Positions 56,968 through 64,000 of a stretch of DNA of 64,000 nt are shown one piece after another. Under the pieces are notes generated by a model. The model made no database searches. It saw only the letters and a program-made list of their open reading frames with translations, and was not told where the DNA came from. Within the stretch, counting starts at the first letter, position 1. Each line of letters begins with the position of its first letter. Origin of the DNA: Nocardia sputorum (lineage in GTDB: Bacteria > Actinomycetota > Actinomycetes > Mycobacteriales > Mycobacteriaceae); the NCBI RefSeq assembly GCF_027924405.1, contig NZ_AP026978.1:5642001-5706000 (forward strand). Direction: 5' to 3'. Made by a program: the position numbers and the translations under genes.

Positions 56968-58205
56968 TGGCCGGCGAGCGGGGCGGCGCGGAATCCGCCG
57001 GACGCGAAGCATCGGCTGGTTCCAGCGATCGCGAAGTCACTGATTCCGACGATCGAGCGGAGTCCGACGAGTCCCGCACTCGGACCGCAGGCGGCGGTCA
57101 CCCAGCCGGCGGGTCCGGCGATGGCGCAACCCCGGCCGGTTCCGGCGCGCCTGGAGTCATCGGGTCGGCCGGTCATGGCCCCACCGGGGCGGGTGACAGC
57201 GCAACTTCGGCGGGAGCAGGCACTTCTGCGGCCACCAACTCCGTTGGTCGCAGCGCCACCGGGGCCGACGCTTCCGAAGCGACCGGCCCTGCTGGTCGCG
57301 GCACCCTCGGGATCGACGAGCGCGCAGCCACCGCCCCGTCCAGCACTGACGTCACCAGGTCCGGCAGTCGGGAAGCCTTCGGATCCAGCGAGCACCGAGC
57401 CGCCGGATTCGATCGAGAACCAGGCACCGGAGCCGACAGCCGCGAAAAATCCGCGGGGTCCACGCGCGCAGTAGCTGCCGGATCCAGCGATTCCGGAGCC
57501 ACCGGAGCCGAGGGCGAAGCGTCAGGCGATTCCGGCATCGGTGGGCAGTTGCGCCGCCAGCGCACGGCGCTGCTGGCCCTCGGAATCATCGGCGCCATGC
57601 TCATCGGCTTCGCGATCGGCGTGCTCGCCCGGATTCCGCTGGACGGCGCGAAGGAGCCGGAGCCGGGCCCGGTCGACACAGGGTTCAGCCAGGACATGTC
57701 GGCCCATCATGCGCAAGCCGTCGAGATGGCGGGCGTGGTGCTGGTTCGTTCCACCGACACCGAGGTACGGCGGCTGGCCTACGACATCCTCACCACCCAG
57801 CAGAGCCAGATCGGGCGCATGCAGGGCTGGTTGCAGTTGTGGGGCGAGCCCGCGCAGGGCGTGGACGGGTTCATGGGCTGGATGAGCGAGCCGATGGATG
57901 GCCACGACCATTCCGGAGCCGATATGCCGCACCACTCCGGGCCGGTGTCCACCATGCCCGGCATGGCCACGCCCGCCGAACTGGCCGCGCTGCGCCAAGC
58001 CACCAGCCCCAAGCTGGACACGATGTTCCTGCAGCTCATGCTGCGCCACCACCGAGGCGGCCTGCCGATGATCGACTACGCCGCCCAGCACGCCGACACC
58101 ACAGCGGTGCGCACCCTCGCCGAAACCATGGCCACGACCCAGCGCGGCGAGTCCGACCTGATGACCACCATGCTCACCGCCCGCGGGGCCGCCCCCCTCC
58201 CCTGA
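56967..58205 (+). CDS. DUF305 protein with long disordered N-terminus
   Basis: 412 residues. Residues 1-195 are Gly/Ser/Ala/Thr/Asp-rich without predicted structure. Then a membrane helix ALLALGIIGAMLIGFAIGVL (about 206-225) and a DUF305 domain with FSQDMSAHHAQAVEMAGVVL, HDHSGADMPHHSG and FLQLMLRHHRGGLPMIDYA. The histidine/methionine-rich pairs suggest copper binding, as proposed for some DUF305 proteins. GTG 56967 shares one base with the DUF3105 stop, so the two are coupled. A long N-terminal part before the anchor is unusual for the family. Confidence 0.82.
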   Translation: MAGERGGAESAGREASAGSSDREVTDSDDRAESDESRTRTAGGGHPAGGSGDGATPAGSGAPGVIGSAGHGPTGAGDSATSAGAGTSAATNSVGRSATGADASEATGPAGRGTLGIDERAATAPSSTDVTRSGSREAFGSSEHRAAGFDREPGTGADSREKSAGSTRAVAAGSSDSGATGAEGEASGDSGIGGQLRRQRTALLALGIIGAMLIGFAIGVLARIPLDGAKEPEPGPVDTGFSQDMSAHHAQAVEMAGVVLVRSTDTEVRRLAYDILTTQQSQIGRMQGWLQLWGEPAQGVDGFMGWMSEPMDGHDHSGADMPHHSGPVSTMPGMATPAELAALRQATSPKLDTMFLQLMLRHHRGGLPMIDYAAQHADTTAVRTLAETMATTQRGESDLMTTMLTARGAAPLP

Positions 58206-58220
58206 CCCGAACCCCGCCGC

Positions 58221-58242
58221 CGTCCGCCCTTTTTGGCGGACG
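58221..58242 (+). terminator. Terminator after DUF305 gene
   Basis: CGTCCGCC and GGCGGACG pair around CTTTTT, 15 bases past the stop. Confidence 0.7.
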
Positions 58243-58310
58243 GCCGCCGATACGATAGGCTGACCCAGCCCGATCGGACCGCCTCCCAGGCCCCGACCGA
58301 GCCCTATCCC

Positions 58311-58383
58311 GCCCTCGTAGCTCAGGGGATAGAGCGTCTGCCTCCGGAGCAGAAGGCCGCAGGTTCGAATCCTGCCGAGGGCA
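58311..58383 (+). tRNA. tRNA-Arg (anticodon CCG)
   Basis: Acceptor arms GCCCTCG and CGAGGGC, D arm with AGCTCAGGGGATAGAGC, anticodon loop CTCCGGA (CCG at 58344-58346), T arm GCAGGTTCGAATCCTGC and discriminator A. CCA is not encoded. Reads CGG codons. No second copy of its 3' end is visible in the window, so no sign of use as an integration site here. Confidence 0.97.
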
Positions 58384-58392
58384 CGCGACACG

Positions 58393-58428
58393 ATGGCTCC
58401 CGACCAGATTCTTCTGGTCGGGAGCCAT
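58393..58428 (+). terminator. Terminator after tRNA-Arg
   Basis: Perfect 16-bp stem, ATGGCTCCCGACCAGA with its complement, loop TTCT, ten bases after the tRNA. Confidence 0.85.
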
Positions 58429-58452
58429 TGTCGTTCCTGCCTTCGGCCGCGC

Positions 58453-58776
58453 TCAGCTGCTGCCGAACACGCCATTCGGCAGAACGCCGTGGAGCAGGCG
58501 CCAGAGCGGATCATTGCCGCGACCGTTGTCGTGATCCCCCGGCCAATCTTTGCCCCGGAAGTCGGGGCGGTCGTCCCAGCCGTCGTGCCCGATTTCCGTG
58601 CCGACCGCAGCGGACGTCGCCGGAGCGGCCGAGGCCGGAATCGTCGATATCGTCAGGGGAACAGCGACGATTGCTCCAGCGACGATTGCGCGTGCCGAAA
58701 TCCGACGCGCAGCGGTGGATGTGGTTGCCGAAAACACCGGCAGATCCTTTCTAGCGACAGCAAAGCGTGCACCCAT
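58453..58776 (-). CDS. Small secreted protein, acidic mature part
   Basis: 107 residues from ATG 58776. A long signal peptide, MGARFAVARKDLPVF then ISARAIVAGAIVAVPLTIST and a site near PASAAPA; the mature 50 residues are rich in Asp, Gly and Trp (IGHDGWDDRPDFRGKDWPGD) and have no Cys. No family recognised. The start codon overlaps a 22-base palindrome (58775-58796). In-frame sequence upstream to 58914 looks non-coding. Reads toward the tRNA terminator. Confidence 0.6.
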   Translation of the reverse strand: MGARFAVARKDLPVFSATTSTAARRISARAIVAGAIVAVPLTISTIPASAAPATSAAVGTEIGHDGWDDRPDFRGKDWPGDHDNGRGNDPLWRLLHGVLPNGVFGSS

Positions 58777-58796
58777 CCGCCTCGATCGAGGCGGAT
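58775..58796. promoter_or_regulatory. Perfect palindrome over a start codon
   Basis: ATCCGCCTCGA next to TCGAGGCGGAT: 11-bp arms with no spacer. Its left edge contains two bases of the start codon of the small secreted protein, so protein binding or RNA folding there would block initiation. Confidence 0.6.
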
Positions 58797-58929
58797 GGAG
58801 CAGGCCGGAGATCGACAGCGCCAGGTACGGGTGTCGAGTCACCGGCCCGGATCGACCGTACCCCGATGTTGTTACGGAGGAACCGTACGGACGAAACACC
58901 CACTCCCCGGCCATGCCCTCGATGCCGCG

Positions 58930-59307
58930 TCAGTCCAGTAGGCGGTGACAGACGCTCGCGTCCGCGCCGCGACCGTATGCCCGTTCGAAGTCCGCGTAGT
59001 CCGGATCTATTTTGTCGTCCAGGTAGTACGGGACGAGAGCCGCCTCGACGCTGTTGCACACCCATGTCTCACCCGATCCACTGTTTCGCATCTGGAAGGT
59101 GATCCAGTGGTGGCCGGTCAGGGGAGCGCCCGCCGAGGCCGTGCATTCGCGGCCTTTGACGGAGCCGAAGTGCGGTAGGTCGATCGTGTAACCGCAGGTA
59201 TAGGTCGGCAGAGTTTGGGCCTCCGCGGCGGGGGCGGCCACCAGGCCGGTGGTAGCGGCCAGCAGGAGTATCGGCAGCCCGAGTCGGACTGTACGGGTTG
59301 TGTTCAT
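58930..59307 (-). CDS. Secreted small protein, paralogue 1
   Basis: 125 residues. Signal peptide TVRLGLPILLLAATTGLVAA, cleaved near AAEAQ. The mature domain has TLPTYTCGYTIDL, KGRECTASAGAPLTGHHWI, NSGSGETWVCNSVEA and GADASVCHRLLD: four Cys, probably two disulfides. ATG 59307 follows AGGAA. Clearly related to the next gene upstream (59378-59752), with the same spacing of all four cysteines' neighbourhoods. Family not recognised. Confidence 0.75.
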   Translation of the reverse strand: MNTTRTVRLGLPILLLAATTGLVAAPAAEAQTLPTYTCGYTIDLPHFGSVKGRECTASAGAPLTGHHWITFQMRNSGSGETWVCNSVEAALVPYYLDDKIDPDYADFERAYGRGADASVCHRLLD

Positions 59308-59377
59308 CGCGGTTCCTGTTCGAAATAGAAATCAATACTTCTCGGCAGTCGAAAGCCGTTGTCGCGCGCAGCACGGG

Positions 59378-59752
59378 TCAGATCGGGCGACAATTGCTCG
59401 CGTCCACACCGGCGTTGAGCACCGCCTCGGCCTCGTAAGATCCCATTTCCGGATGGATGGGCTTGCCGAGGTACGGGAACGCGCCACCGCATTCCCATTT
59501 CTCACCGGTGACGCTGTTCTCCATCCGGACCGGATAGAAGTAATTGCCGTCCAGCGGAGCGCCCGGTGACGCGGCGCATTTGCGCGCTCGCATCGAGCTG
59601 AACACCACGAGGTAGTCGGTGATGGGCGTGTACTTGCAGGTGTAGGTCGGCAGCGGGGGCTGCGCCACGGCAGTGGGAGCCGTGGCCAGACCGGCGGTCG
59701 CGGCCAGCACGAGCACGGGAAGTCCCAGGAGGGTCAGACGGGTTGCGATCAT
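59378..59752 (-). CDS. Secreted small protein, paralogue 2
   Basis: 124 residues. Signal peptide RLTLLGLPVLVLAATAGLAT, site near TAVAQ. Mature domain LPTYTCKYTPITDY, ARKCAASPGAPLDGNYFYPV, NSVTGEKWECGGAF and GVDASNCRPI matches paralogue 1 motif by motif. ATG 59752 follows AGGAG by five bases. The frame stays open upstream to 60055, but the family signal peptide begins at 59752. A 70-base gap separates the two paralogues, so they may be cotranscribed. Confidence 0.75.
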   Translation of the reverse strand: MIATRLTLLGLPVLVLAATAGLATAPTAVAQPPLPTYTCKYTPITDYLVVFSSMRARKCAASPGAPLDGNYFYPVRMENSVTGEKWECGGAFPYLGKPIHPEMGSYEAEAVLNAGVDASNCRPI

Positions 59753-60223
59753 CAAGGCTCCTGCGCAAAAAGGAAACACTGTCGCGCGACCCTCGCCGAT
59801 CGGTCTAAAGGAATCCTTAACGACTGGTAGGCACGGGCGACCGGGCGGGCTTCCACACCTGGCCTGTCCTGCCGGAATGTCCAGACCGGCGGCACCTACA
59901 TCAACCGAACGGAGAAAGCCGGCGCACTGATCGCTGACGTCGCCGCGCTGCGGTATCCGCCGCAGGTCGAGGTGCCCGTTGGCGAAGTTGCCGTAGTCCC
60001 ATGCCCGCTCGAACCCGCCACGCACCGCGCCGGTGGTGAAGGTGTCCCATTCGCCCTAGCCCCACATCGATACGCGAGTGGCACACCACGGAGAGGTTCA
60101 CTCGACGTTCGCCGCAGCCATGTGCCGCTCAACGACACGTCTGCTGGGGGCGGTGGTGAATACGATGGCTCGGCACTGTGTGAGATGGCGGGGCGTCTGA
60201 TACGCGGAGGAGCGTGAACAGGA
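59753..60223. other. Gap with possible gene remnant
   Basis: On the minus strand, codons from 60055 down read GEWDTFTTGAVRGGFERAW, then DYGNFANGHLDLRRIPQ and VSDQCAGFLRSV, which look protein-like. A TAG at 60056-60058 stops the frame above, and it runs into the paralogue 2 leader below. I suspect the 3' part of a broken gene. Nothing else is recognised. Confidence 0.3.
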
Positions 60224-60919
60224 TTGGCTGACGCTGGGAACCGGCGCGGGTGGGTGCGCTGGGGCGTGACAGGGGTTTTGGTGGCGGTCGCGGTGGTCGG
60301 GATCGTCGTGGTGACCGGGAGTAGGCCGCCGTTCGATCCGGACGCGGTGCCGGGCACGCAAGTCGTCTGGGTGACCGCCCCCGCGGGAGCCGATCGGGGG
60401 ACGTTGGAATTGTGGCAGCGGAACCGGATGCGGCGGTGGGAGCGGACGTTGGCGGTGCCCGCCTGGGTGGGCAAGGCGGGGATTTCCCGGGAGGCGAGGG
60501 AGGGGGCGGCGTATACGCCGGAGGGCACGTTCGCGTTGACCGAGGGCTTCGGCCGGTTACCGCACGCGGGCGCGAAGCTTCCCTACCTGTCGGTGGACCC
60601 GTCGAATACCTGGTGGTGGGTGTCGGACACGGAGAGCCCGCTGTACAACCAGAAATTTCGATGCGCCGAGGGCGAGTGCCCGTTCGACACCACCGTCAGT
60701 GAGAATCTCGGCCGGACCGACCCGCAATACAACTACGCGCTGGTCATCGACTACAACCGGTTTCCGGTCGTGCCGAAGCGGGGCTCGGCCTTCTTCGTCC
60801 ACGTCGAGGCAGGCAGGCCGACCGCAGGGTGCGTCGCGGTGGGCGATGACGTGATGCGCACGCTGCTGGCCACGCTCGAGCCGTCGAGGAAGCCGGTGAT
60901 CGGCATGTACGCGATCTGA
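60224..60919 (+). CDS. L,D-transpeptidase family (YkuD) protein
   Basis: 231 residues: membrane anchor WGVTGVLVAVAVVGIVVVTG (about 13-32), then a YkuD-type domain with the catalytic motif VHVEAGRPTAGCVAV (His193, Cys203). The domain resembles those that make 3-3 peptidoglycan cross-links, but lacks the Ig-like domains of the mycobacterial enzymes; some such proteins have other roles. The frame is closed by a TGA nine bases upstream, so initiation must be TTG 60224 (GGAGG 12 bases before) or a GTG about 12 codons inside. Alone on its strand. Confidence 0.82.
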   Translation: MADAGNRRGWVRWGVTGVLVAVAVVGIVVVTGSRPPFDPDAVPGTQVVWVTAPAGADRGTLELWQRNRMRRWERTLAVPAWVGKAGISREAREGAAYTPEGTFALTEGFGRLPHAGAKLPYLSVDPSNTWWWVSDTESPLYNQKFRCAEGECPFDTTVSENLGRTDPQYNYALVIDYNRFPVVPKRGSAFFVHVEAGRPTAGCVAVGDDVMRTLLATLEPSRKPVIGMYAI

Positions 60920-61103
60920 ATCCGCTGTTCTCCGGTCGGCTTCGCGGCGAAGCGCAGTGACTCGGCCGAACGGAGCGATGTCCGGTCGCGCTGCACGGCC
61001 ACCGACCGCATCGAAGTCGGCCGACCGTCGAATCCGGCGATCGACGAGCCGATGGCGCTGGGACGTGGACAAGGGATTTCTCGAATGCCGCCGTCATATG
61101 AGC

Positions 61104-61130
61104 GAAGGGCTCCGGAAGCCGGAGCCCTTC
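61104..61130. terminator. Convergent terminator hairpin
   Basis: Twelve-bp stem, GAAGGGCTCCGG with CCGGAGCCCTTC, loop AAG, flanked by direct copies of TCTCGAATG. It lies between the L,D-transpeptidase and the convergent orphan gene and serves both. Confidence 0.8.
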
Positions 61131-61164
61131 TCGAATGGGTTGGGTGTCGCGTGCGATCAGAGGG

Positions 61165-61848
61165 TCACGGCAGGGGTTCGGTGGGCTTGTCGGTCGAGCT
61201 GAGCACGCCCGCCTTGGTGAGGTAGGTGAAGGCGGGGGCCGTGAAGCCGGGCTGGAGGAAGTAGAAGTGGGCCTTGGTGACGGAGCCGTTCTCGGTGGCA
61301 TCGCACAGGGCGTGCAGGGCGGTGGGATCGACGGTGAGCGCGGTGAGCTTGCCCGCCTCGTAGTCCATCTCCACCCACTTCGCGTGGATGGCGGCGCTCA
61401 TGACGCTGCCGGTGAAGTCCTCCCGGCTGGAGGCGGCGCTGAGGCCGAGCTCCAGGCCGTCGTCCAGGTCGGTCGGCGTGTGTTGCCAGCGGCCGAACTC
61501 CCACCAGCGCACGAAGCTCACCGGGCCTTCGACGCCGGCGGGCAGCTTCGTCGTCGGTTCCACCGAGCGCACCCAGGCAGGCGCGGCGGACAGCGGATCG
61601 TAGGAGGTCCCGGCGACCTCGTTGTCCTCGTCCCTGCCGAATAGCAGCGCACGGTCGCCGGGATATCTGACCAGCGAGTACCAATTGCCCTCGCCGTCGT
61701 CGTTGATCAGCCGGCCGCCTTCCACTCCGGCCGTCTGCCCGATCTCCTGTCCGCTCGCGGCCCGATCGGTGTGGGTAGCGGCGGTGATCACGTCCAAGAC
61801 GGTCACGCGCGCCCACAGCACCTCGGGATGCGGCAACTGAAATCCCAT
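61165..61848 (-). CDS. Conserved hypothetical protein, 227 aa
   Basis: Soluble by composition, no signal peptide. Starts MGFQLPHPEVLWARVTVLDV; further patches WYSLVRYPGDRALLFGRDED, VRWWEFGRWQHTPTD and AHFYFLQPGFTAPAFTY. Aromatic-rich, mixed alpha/beta. I do not recognise the family. ATG 61848 is supported by TACGTT (61856-61861) seven bases before, the leaderless layout. The long in-frame extension to 62484 is rejected. Confidence 0.65.
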   Translation of the reverse strand: MGFQLPHPEVLWARVTVLDVITAATHTDRAASGQEIGQTAGVEGGRLINDDGEGNWYSLVRYPGDRALLFGRDEDNEVAGTSYDPLSAAPAWVRSVEPTTKLPAGVEGPVSFVRWWEFGRWQHTPTDLDDGLELGLSAASSREDFTGSVMSAAIHAKWVEMDYEAGKLTALTVDPTALHALCDATENGSVTKAHFYFLQPGFTAPAFTYLTKAGVLSSTDKPTEPLP

Positions 61849-62327
61849 GCCGGGCAACGTATCACCGGCCCCCCACCGCGACAACCGATCGGCAACCGGC
61901 CGGACAACCCGCCGCGCCACGCCTGCCCGCCATGGCAAACCAGGGTGGAAGGGCTCCTCACAGGGGTCTCGCAGATGCATGCACAAACGGCAAATGCGCA
62001 GCAATGAGACTCGGCCCGGCGCAGTGTTCCACCTGCCGGATTTTGCGCAACAGACCCGGTCGAGAGTCCGGGAGTCAGCGCGACAACGACTCCGGCCGCA
62101 TACGGCACGCCTGAGCGGTGGACTGCCGACCAGATCGGTCCGGTCCGAAGCGCTCGCACGCCGGGCCGCCACGCGGGAACACCGAGCCTGGGCGGCGAAC
62201 CACCGACCAGGCCGCCACGCGAAGAACACCCAGCCAGGGCGGCGGACCGCCGAGAGGGTCGGATCGCTCGACGCGACGCGAACGCAGCCAGAAGGCCCGA
62301 GCCCGGTAGGCGCGGGCGGATCGCCCA
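61849..62327. other. Gap with tandem 46-bp repeats
   Basis: Between two orphan genes on the minus strand. Two copies of a unit of about 46 bases, each starting GCCGCCACGCG and holding GGGCGGCG so that GCCGCC and GGCGGC can pair, lie at 62165-62257. No convincing gene. Confidence 0.5.
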
Positions 62328-62702
62328 TCAGGTCGACTCCGGTTCGGTTTGCTCGGTGCGACGCGGGCGCAGGGCGTAGGCCGGGACGAGCTGGTCGCGC
62401 ACGTGCAGGTCGGGGCGCCCGTCGGCGAACTGGATACTGTAGGTCACCCGTCCCATCCAGTCCCCGTCGACCGTGGGCAACCAATGCGTCAAGGTTCCGG
62501 GGCGCTCGCCGCGCATGATGACTCCCGCGCCGTTCACATGGCGTGGCGTCCCCGGGTCGCGGACCAGGATCGCGTCCAGGCGCACCCAGACGGGCCGCGG
62601 CGGGTAGGTCAGGGTGCGGTAGTAGTGGCCGGTCCGGTTCGGGTAGACCAGCTCGGGTTCCGTTCCTTCGGTTCGCGGCGTTTCATCGCTGATCGAACCC
62701 AT
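62328..62702 (-). CDS. Hypothetical protein, 124 aa
   Basis: Small soluble protein, MGSISDETPRTEGTEPELVY, with HYYRTLTYPPRPVWVRLDAI, HWLPTVDGDWMGRVTYSIQF and VRDQLVPAYALRPR. A beta-rich domain by pattern, family not recognised. ATG 62702 is preceded by TAACAT (62709-62714) six bases away, consistent with a leaderless transcript and supporting a real gene. Confidence 0.6.
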   Translation of the reverse strand: MGSISDETPRTEGTEPELVYPNRTGHYYRTLTYPPRPVWVRLDAILVRDPGTPRHVNGAGVIMRGERPGTLTHWLPTVDGDWMGRVTYSIQFADGRPDLHVRDQLVPAYALRPRRTEQTEPEST

Positions 62703-62799
62703 GTTCGAATGTTAGCCGGACATATGCGGCAAGCACCAGGCAACCCGGCCGCGAATCGGACGGCATGACGACGACCACACTGCCCGAGCGTGCCTAGAT

Positions 62800-62831
62800 C
62801 TAGTATGTTCGTTCTAGAACGTTCGTATTAG
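62800..62831. promoter_or_regulatory. Two overlapping palindromic operators
   Basis: CTAGTATG-TT-CGTTCTAG (62800-62817) and CTAGAACG-TT-CGTATTAG (62814-62831) share the central CTAG and have the same spacing. Centres are 14 bases apart. Such 18-bp sites fit a TetR-family repressor bound as two dimers. They end at the ribosome site of the NTF2-like gene. Confidence 0.65.
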
Positions 62832-62842
62832 AAGGAGTGGAC

Positions 62843-63244
62843 ATGTCCGCGAAGTTCGAGGTTGTCAAGGGTTTCTATGCCGCGACACAGGCCGGTGACG
62901 GGCCCGGGATCCTGGCCCTGCTGCATCCGGAGTTCGAAGCGCGCACCGCGCCGGGCCTGCCGTGCGGCGCGGGAGGCGTCTTCCACGGCCCGCTCACGGT
63001 GATGGCGCGCGTCTGGGGCGCGGTCGCCCGCGAGTTCGACACCGCGCCGTACGACGAGACCTGGCAGGAGACCACCGACGGCACCATCGTGGTGACCGGT
63101 CACTATCGCGGCGCGGCCCGCGCCACCGGCCGCGAGTACGACGCCGAATTCGTGCACTTGTGGCAGGTCGACGACGACGGCCGCATCACGCGGCTACACC
63201 AGTTCACCGACACCGCACGCTGGCACGCCGCATTGGCGGCCTGA
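62843..63244 (+). CDS. NTF2-like (SnoaL) family protein
   Basis: 133 residues. Family features: FEVVKGFYAATQAGDGPGIL, ALLHPEFEARTAPGLPCGAG, VTGHYRGAARATGREYDAEF and FVHLWQVDDDGRITRLHQFTD. These form the cone-shaped NTF2 fold, shared by small isomerases, hydrolases and binding proteins; the substrate cannot be inferred. ATG 62843 has GAAGGAG five bases before. GTG 62837 lies inside that site and is unlikely. The double operator immediately upstream suggests it is inducible. Confidence 0.82.
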   Translation: MSAKFEVVKGFYAATQAGDGPGILALLHPEFEARTAPGLPCGAGGVFHGPLTVMARVWGAVAREFDTAPYDETWQETTDGTIVVTGHYRGAARATGREYDAEFVHLWQVDDDGRITRLHQFTDTARWHAALAA

Positions 63245-63387
63245 AGACCGTCCGCCACGGCTGGAGGGCACGCGCTCCCTCGGCGGCATCACCCGGCGCG
63301 ACCATCCGGCCTGGTTTGGTTTCCGGTCACCCGGGCACGCCTTTGCCGTAAACGATCCTGGCACCCGGGGGTAGACCGGAGGACGAG

Positions 63388-63999
63388 ATGGCTTATCCGC
63401 CGGGCGGGCAACCGCCGGATGACCGACCGCAGTACCCGCAACAGCCGTCGCCTGGCTACCCCGGACCCGGACAGCCCGCGCCACCGCCGGGCCAGGGTTA
63501 TCCGGCACCCGGCTACCCGCCCTGGGGCTATCCGCCACCGCCCAGGAAAAGCAACACCGGCTTGATCGTCGGCCTGGTGGTGATCGTGGCCCTGGTGATC
63601 GCGGGCGCGGTGATCGCCGGATTCTTCCTGACCTCGCAGGGACGGGGTCCGCTCGCCTCCGACGAGAAGCGGATCGAACTGGCGATCCGCGACTTCTACG
63701 AGACGTTGGACTCGCGCGGCTTCCGCGCGGCGGCCGAACTGGCGTGCACGCGCGAACGCGCCACCTTCGAGGCGATGACCGAGCAGGAGAAGAGCGAATT
63801 CGACAGCACCTCGGTGTCGGTCACGATCGATAGGATCGAGGACATCGTCGTCATCGATGACACGGCGACCGCGAAGGTCACCGGCAAGCTCACCGTCGAG
63901 GTGCCCGGCCGGCAACCCGATACCGAGACCAGCACGACCGAGCATCTGAAGAAGGAAGACGGCAAGTGGAAGATCTGCTCCGCGGAGGGCACGCGCTGA
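63388..63999 (+). CDS. Proline-rich membrane-anchored protein
   Basis: 203 residues. Pro/Gly/Tyr-rich cytoplasmic N-terminus (YPGPGQPAPPPGQGYPAPGY), a membrane helix GLIVGLVVIVALVIAGAVIA (about 58-77), then an extracellular domain with RIELAIRDFYETLDSRGFRA, ELACTRERATFEAMTEQEK and WKICSAEGTR, resembling the DUF4878/lumazine-like domains of the NTF2 superfamily found in actinobacterial membrane proteins. Two Cys could bridge. ATG 63388 follows GGAGGACG. Complete, its stop being one base from the window end. Confidence 0.78.
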   Translation: MAYPPGGQPPDDRPQYPQQPSPGYPGPGQPAPPPGQGYPAPGYPPWGYPPPPRKSNTGLIVGLVVIVALVIAGAVIAGFFLTSQGRGPLASDEKRIELAIRDFYETLDSRGFRAAAELACTRERATFEAMTEQEKSEFDSTSVSVTIDRIEDIVVIDDTATAKVTGKLTVEVPGRQPDTETSTTEHLKKEDGKWKICSAEGTR

Positions 64000-64000
64000 T

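Noticed and set aside
58311..58383. tRNA-Arg as an integration site for a mobile element
   Set aside because: No repeat of the tRNA 3' end and no integrase gene in the window.

Overview
This 64-kb window is high-GC actinobacterial chromosome, most likely from Nocardia or a close relative in the Mycobacteriales. The evidence is the gene order, the presence of nucS, the murA-16S-23S-5S arrangement, DUF2550 next to atpC, the GlgE pathway, and many genes with a TANNNT box 6-7 bases before an ATG or GTG. As I recall the Mycobacterium tuberculosis H37Rv map, the order from argS to clpS follows Rv1292-Rv1333 closely. Nearly everything from 223 to about 58,200 is therefore conserved core genome; accessory-looking material is concentrated after the tRNA-Arg gene at 58,311.

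Layout. (1) 223-7,300: clpS, a DUF2017 protein and a P1 peptidase; nicotinate phosphoribosyltransferase and nicotinamidase (NAD salvage); a small membrane protein; a DinG-type helicase; a RidA-family protein. (2) 7,400-9,500: a DoxX membrane protein behind a palindromic operator, and an AzgA-type purine permease. (3) 9,600-18,000: glgP facing glgE-glgB, that is alpha-glucan breakdown and synthesis from maltose-1-phosphate, with a secreted protein and a LysE exporter between them. (4) 17,970-25,000: a YbbN-like thioredoxin/TPR protein, a DUF3817 protein, a repeat-filled gap, a thiolase, methylmalonyl-CoA epimerase, a DivIVA-like coiled-coil protein, a zinc-ribbon protein, the mismatch endonuclease NucS and a rhomboid-like membrane protein. 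(5) 25,127-32,135 on the minus strand: murA, two candidate rRNA promoters, the boxA leader, 16S, 23S, 5S and a terminator.

(6) 32,350-43,500, minus strand: Sua5, WecA, an AtpI-like membrane protein, the eight-gene ATP synthase operon (atpBEFHAGDC) closed by a 16-bp terminator stem, DUF2550 and a cobalamin adenosyltransferase. (7) 44,040-55,950, minus strand: argS, lysA, hom, thrC, thrB (aspartate-family amino acids), rho, rpmE, prfA and prmC. (8) 56,047-58,205: a DUF3105/DUF305 pair with stop and start overlapping by one base. (9) 58,311-63,999: tRNA-Arg(CCG), three small secreted proteins of which two are tandem paralogues, an L,D-transpeptidase, two orphan proteins, an NTF2-like protein behind a double operator, and a proline-rich membrane protein.

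No CRISPR array, insertion sequence, prophage or dedicated defence system is visible. The least-explained signals are a dispersed long-hairpin repeat whose two copies show a compensatory base pair, the tandem secreted paralogues, overlapping palindromic operators before the NTF2-like gene, a palindrome covering the start codon of a secreted-protein gene, and a small secreted ORF facing the rho terminator. All functions are read from sequence patterns and remembered family features; no database search was possible.
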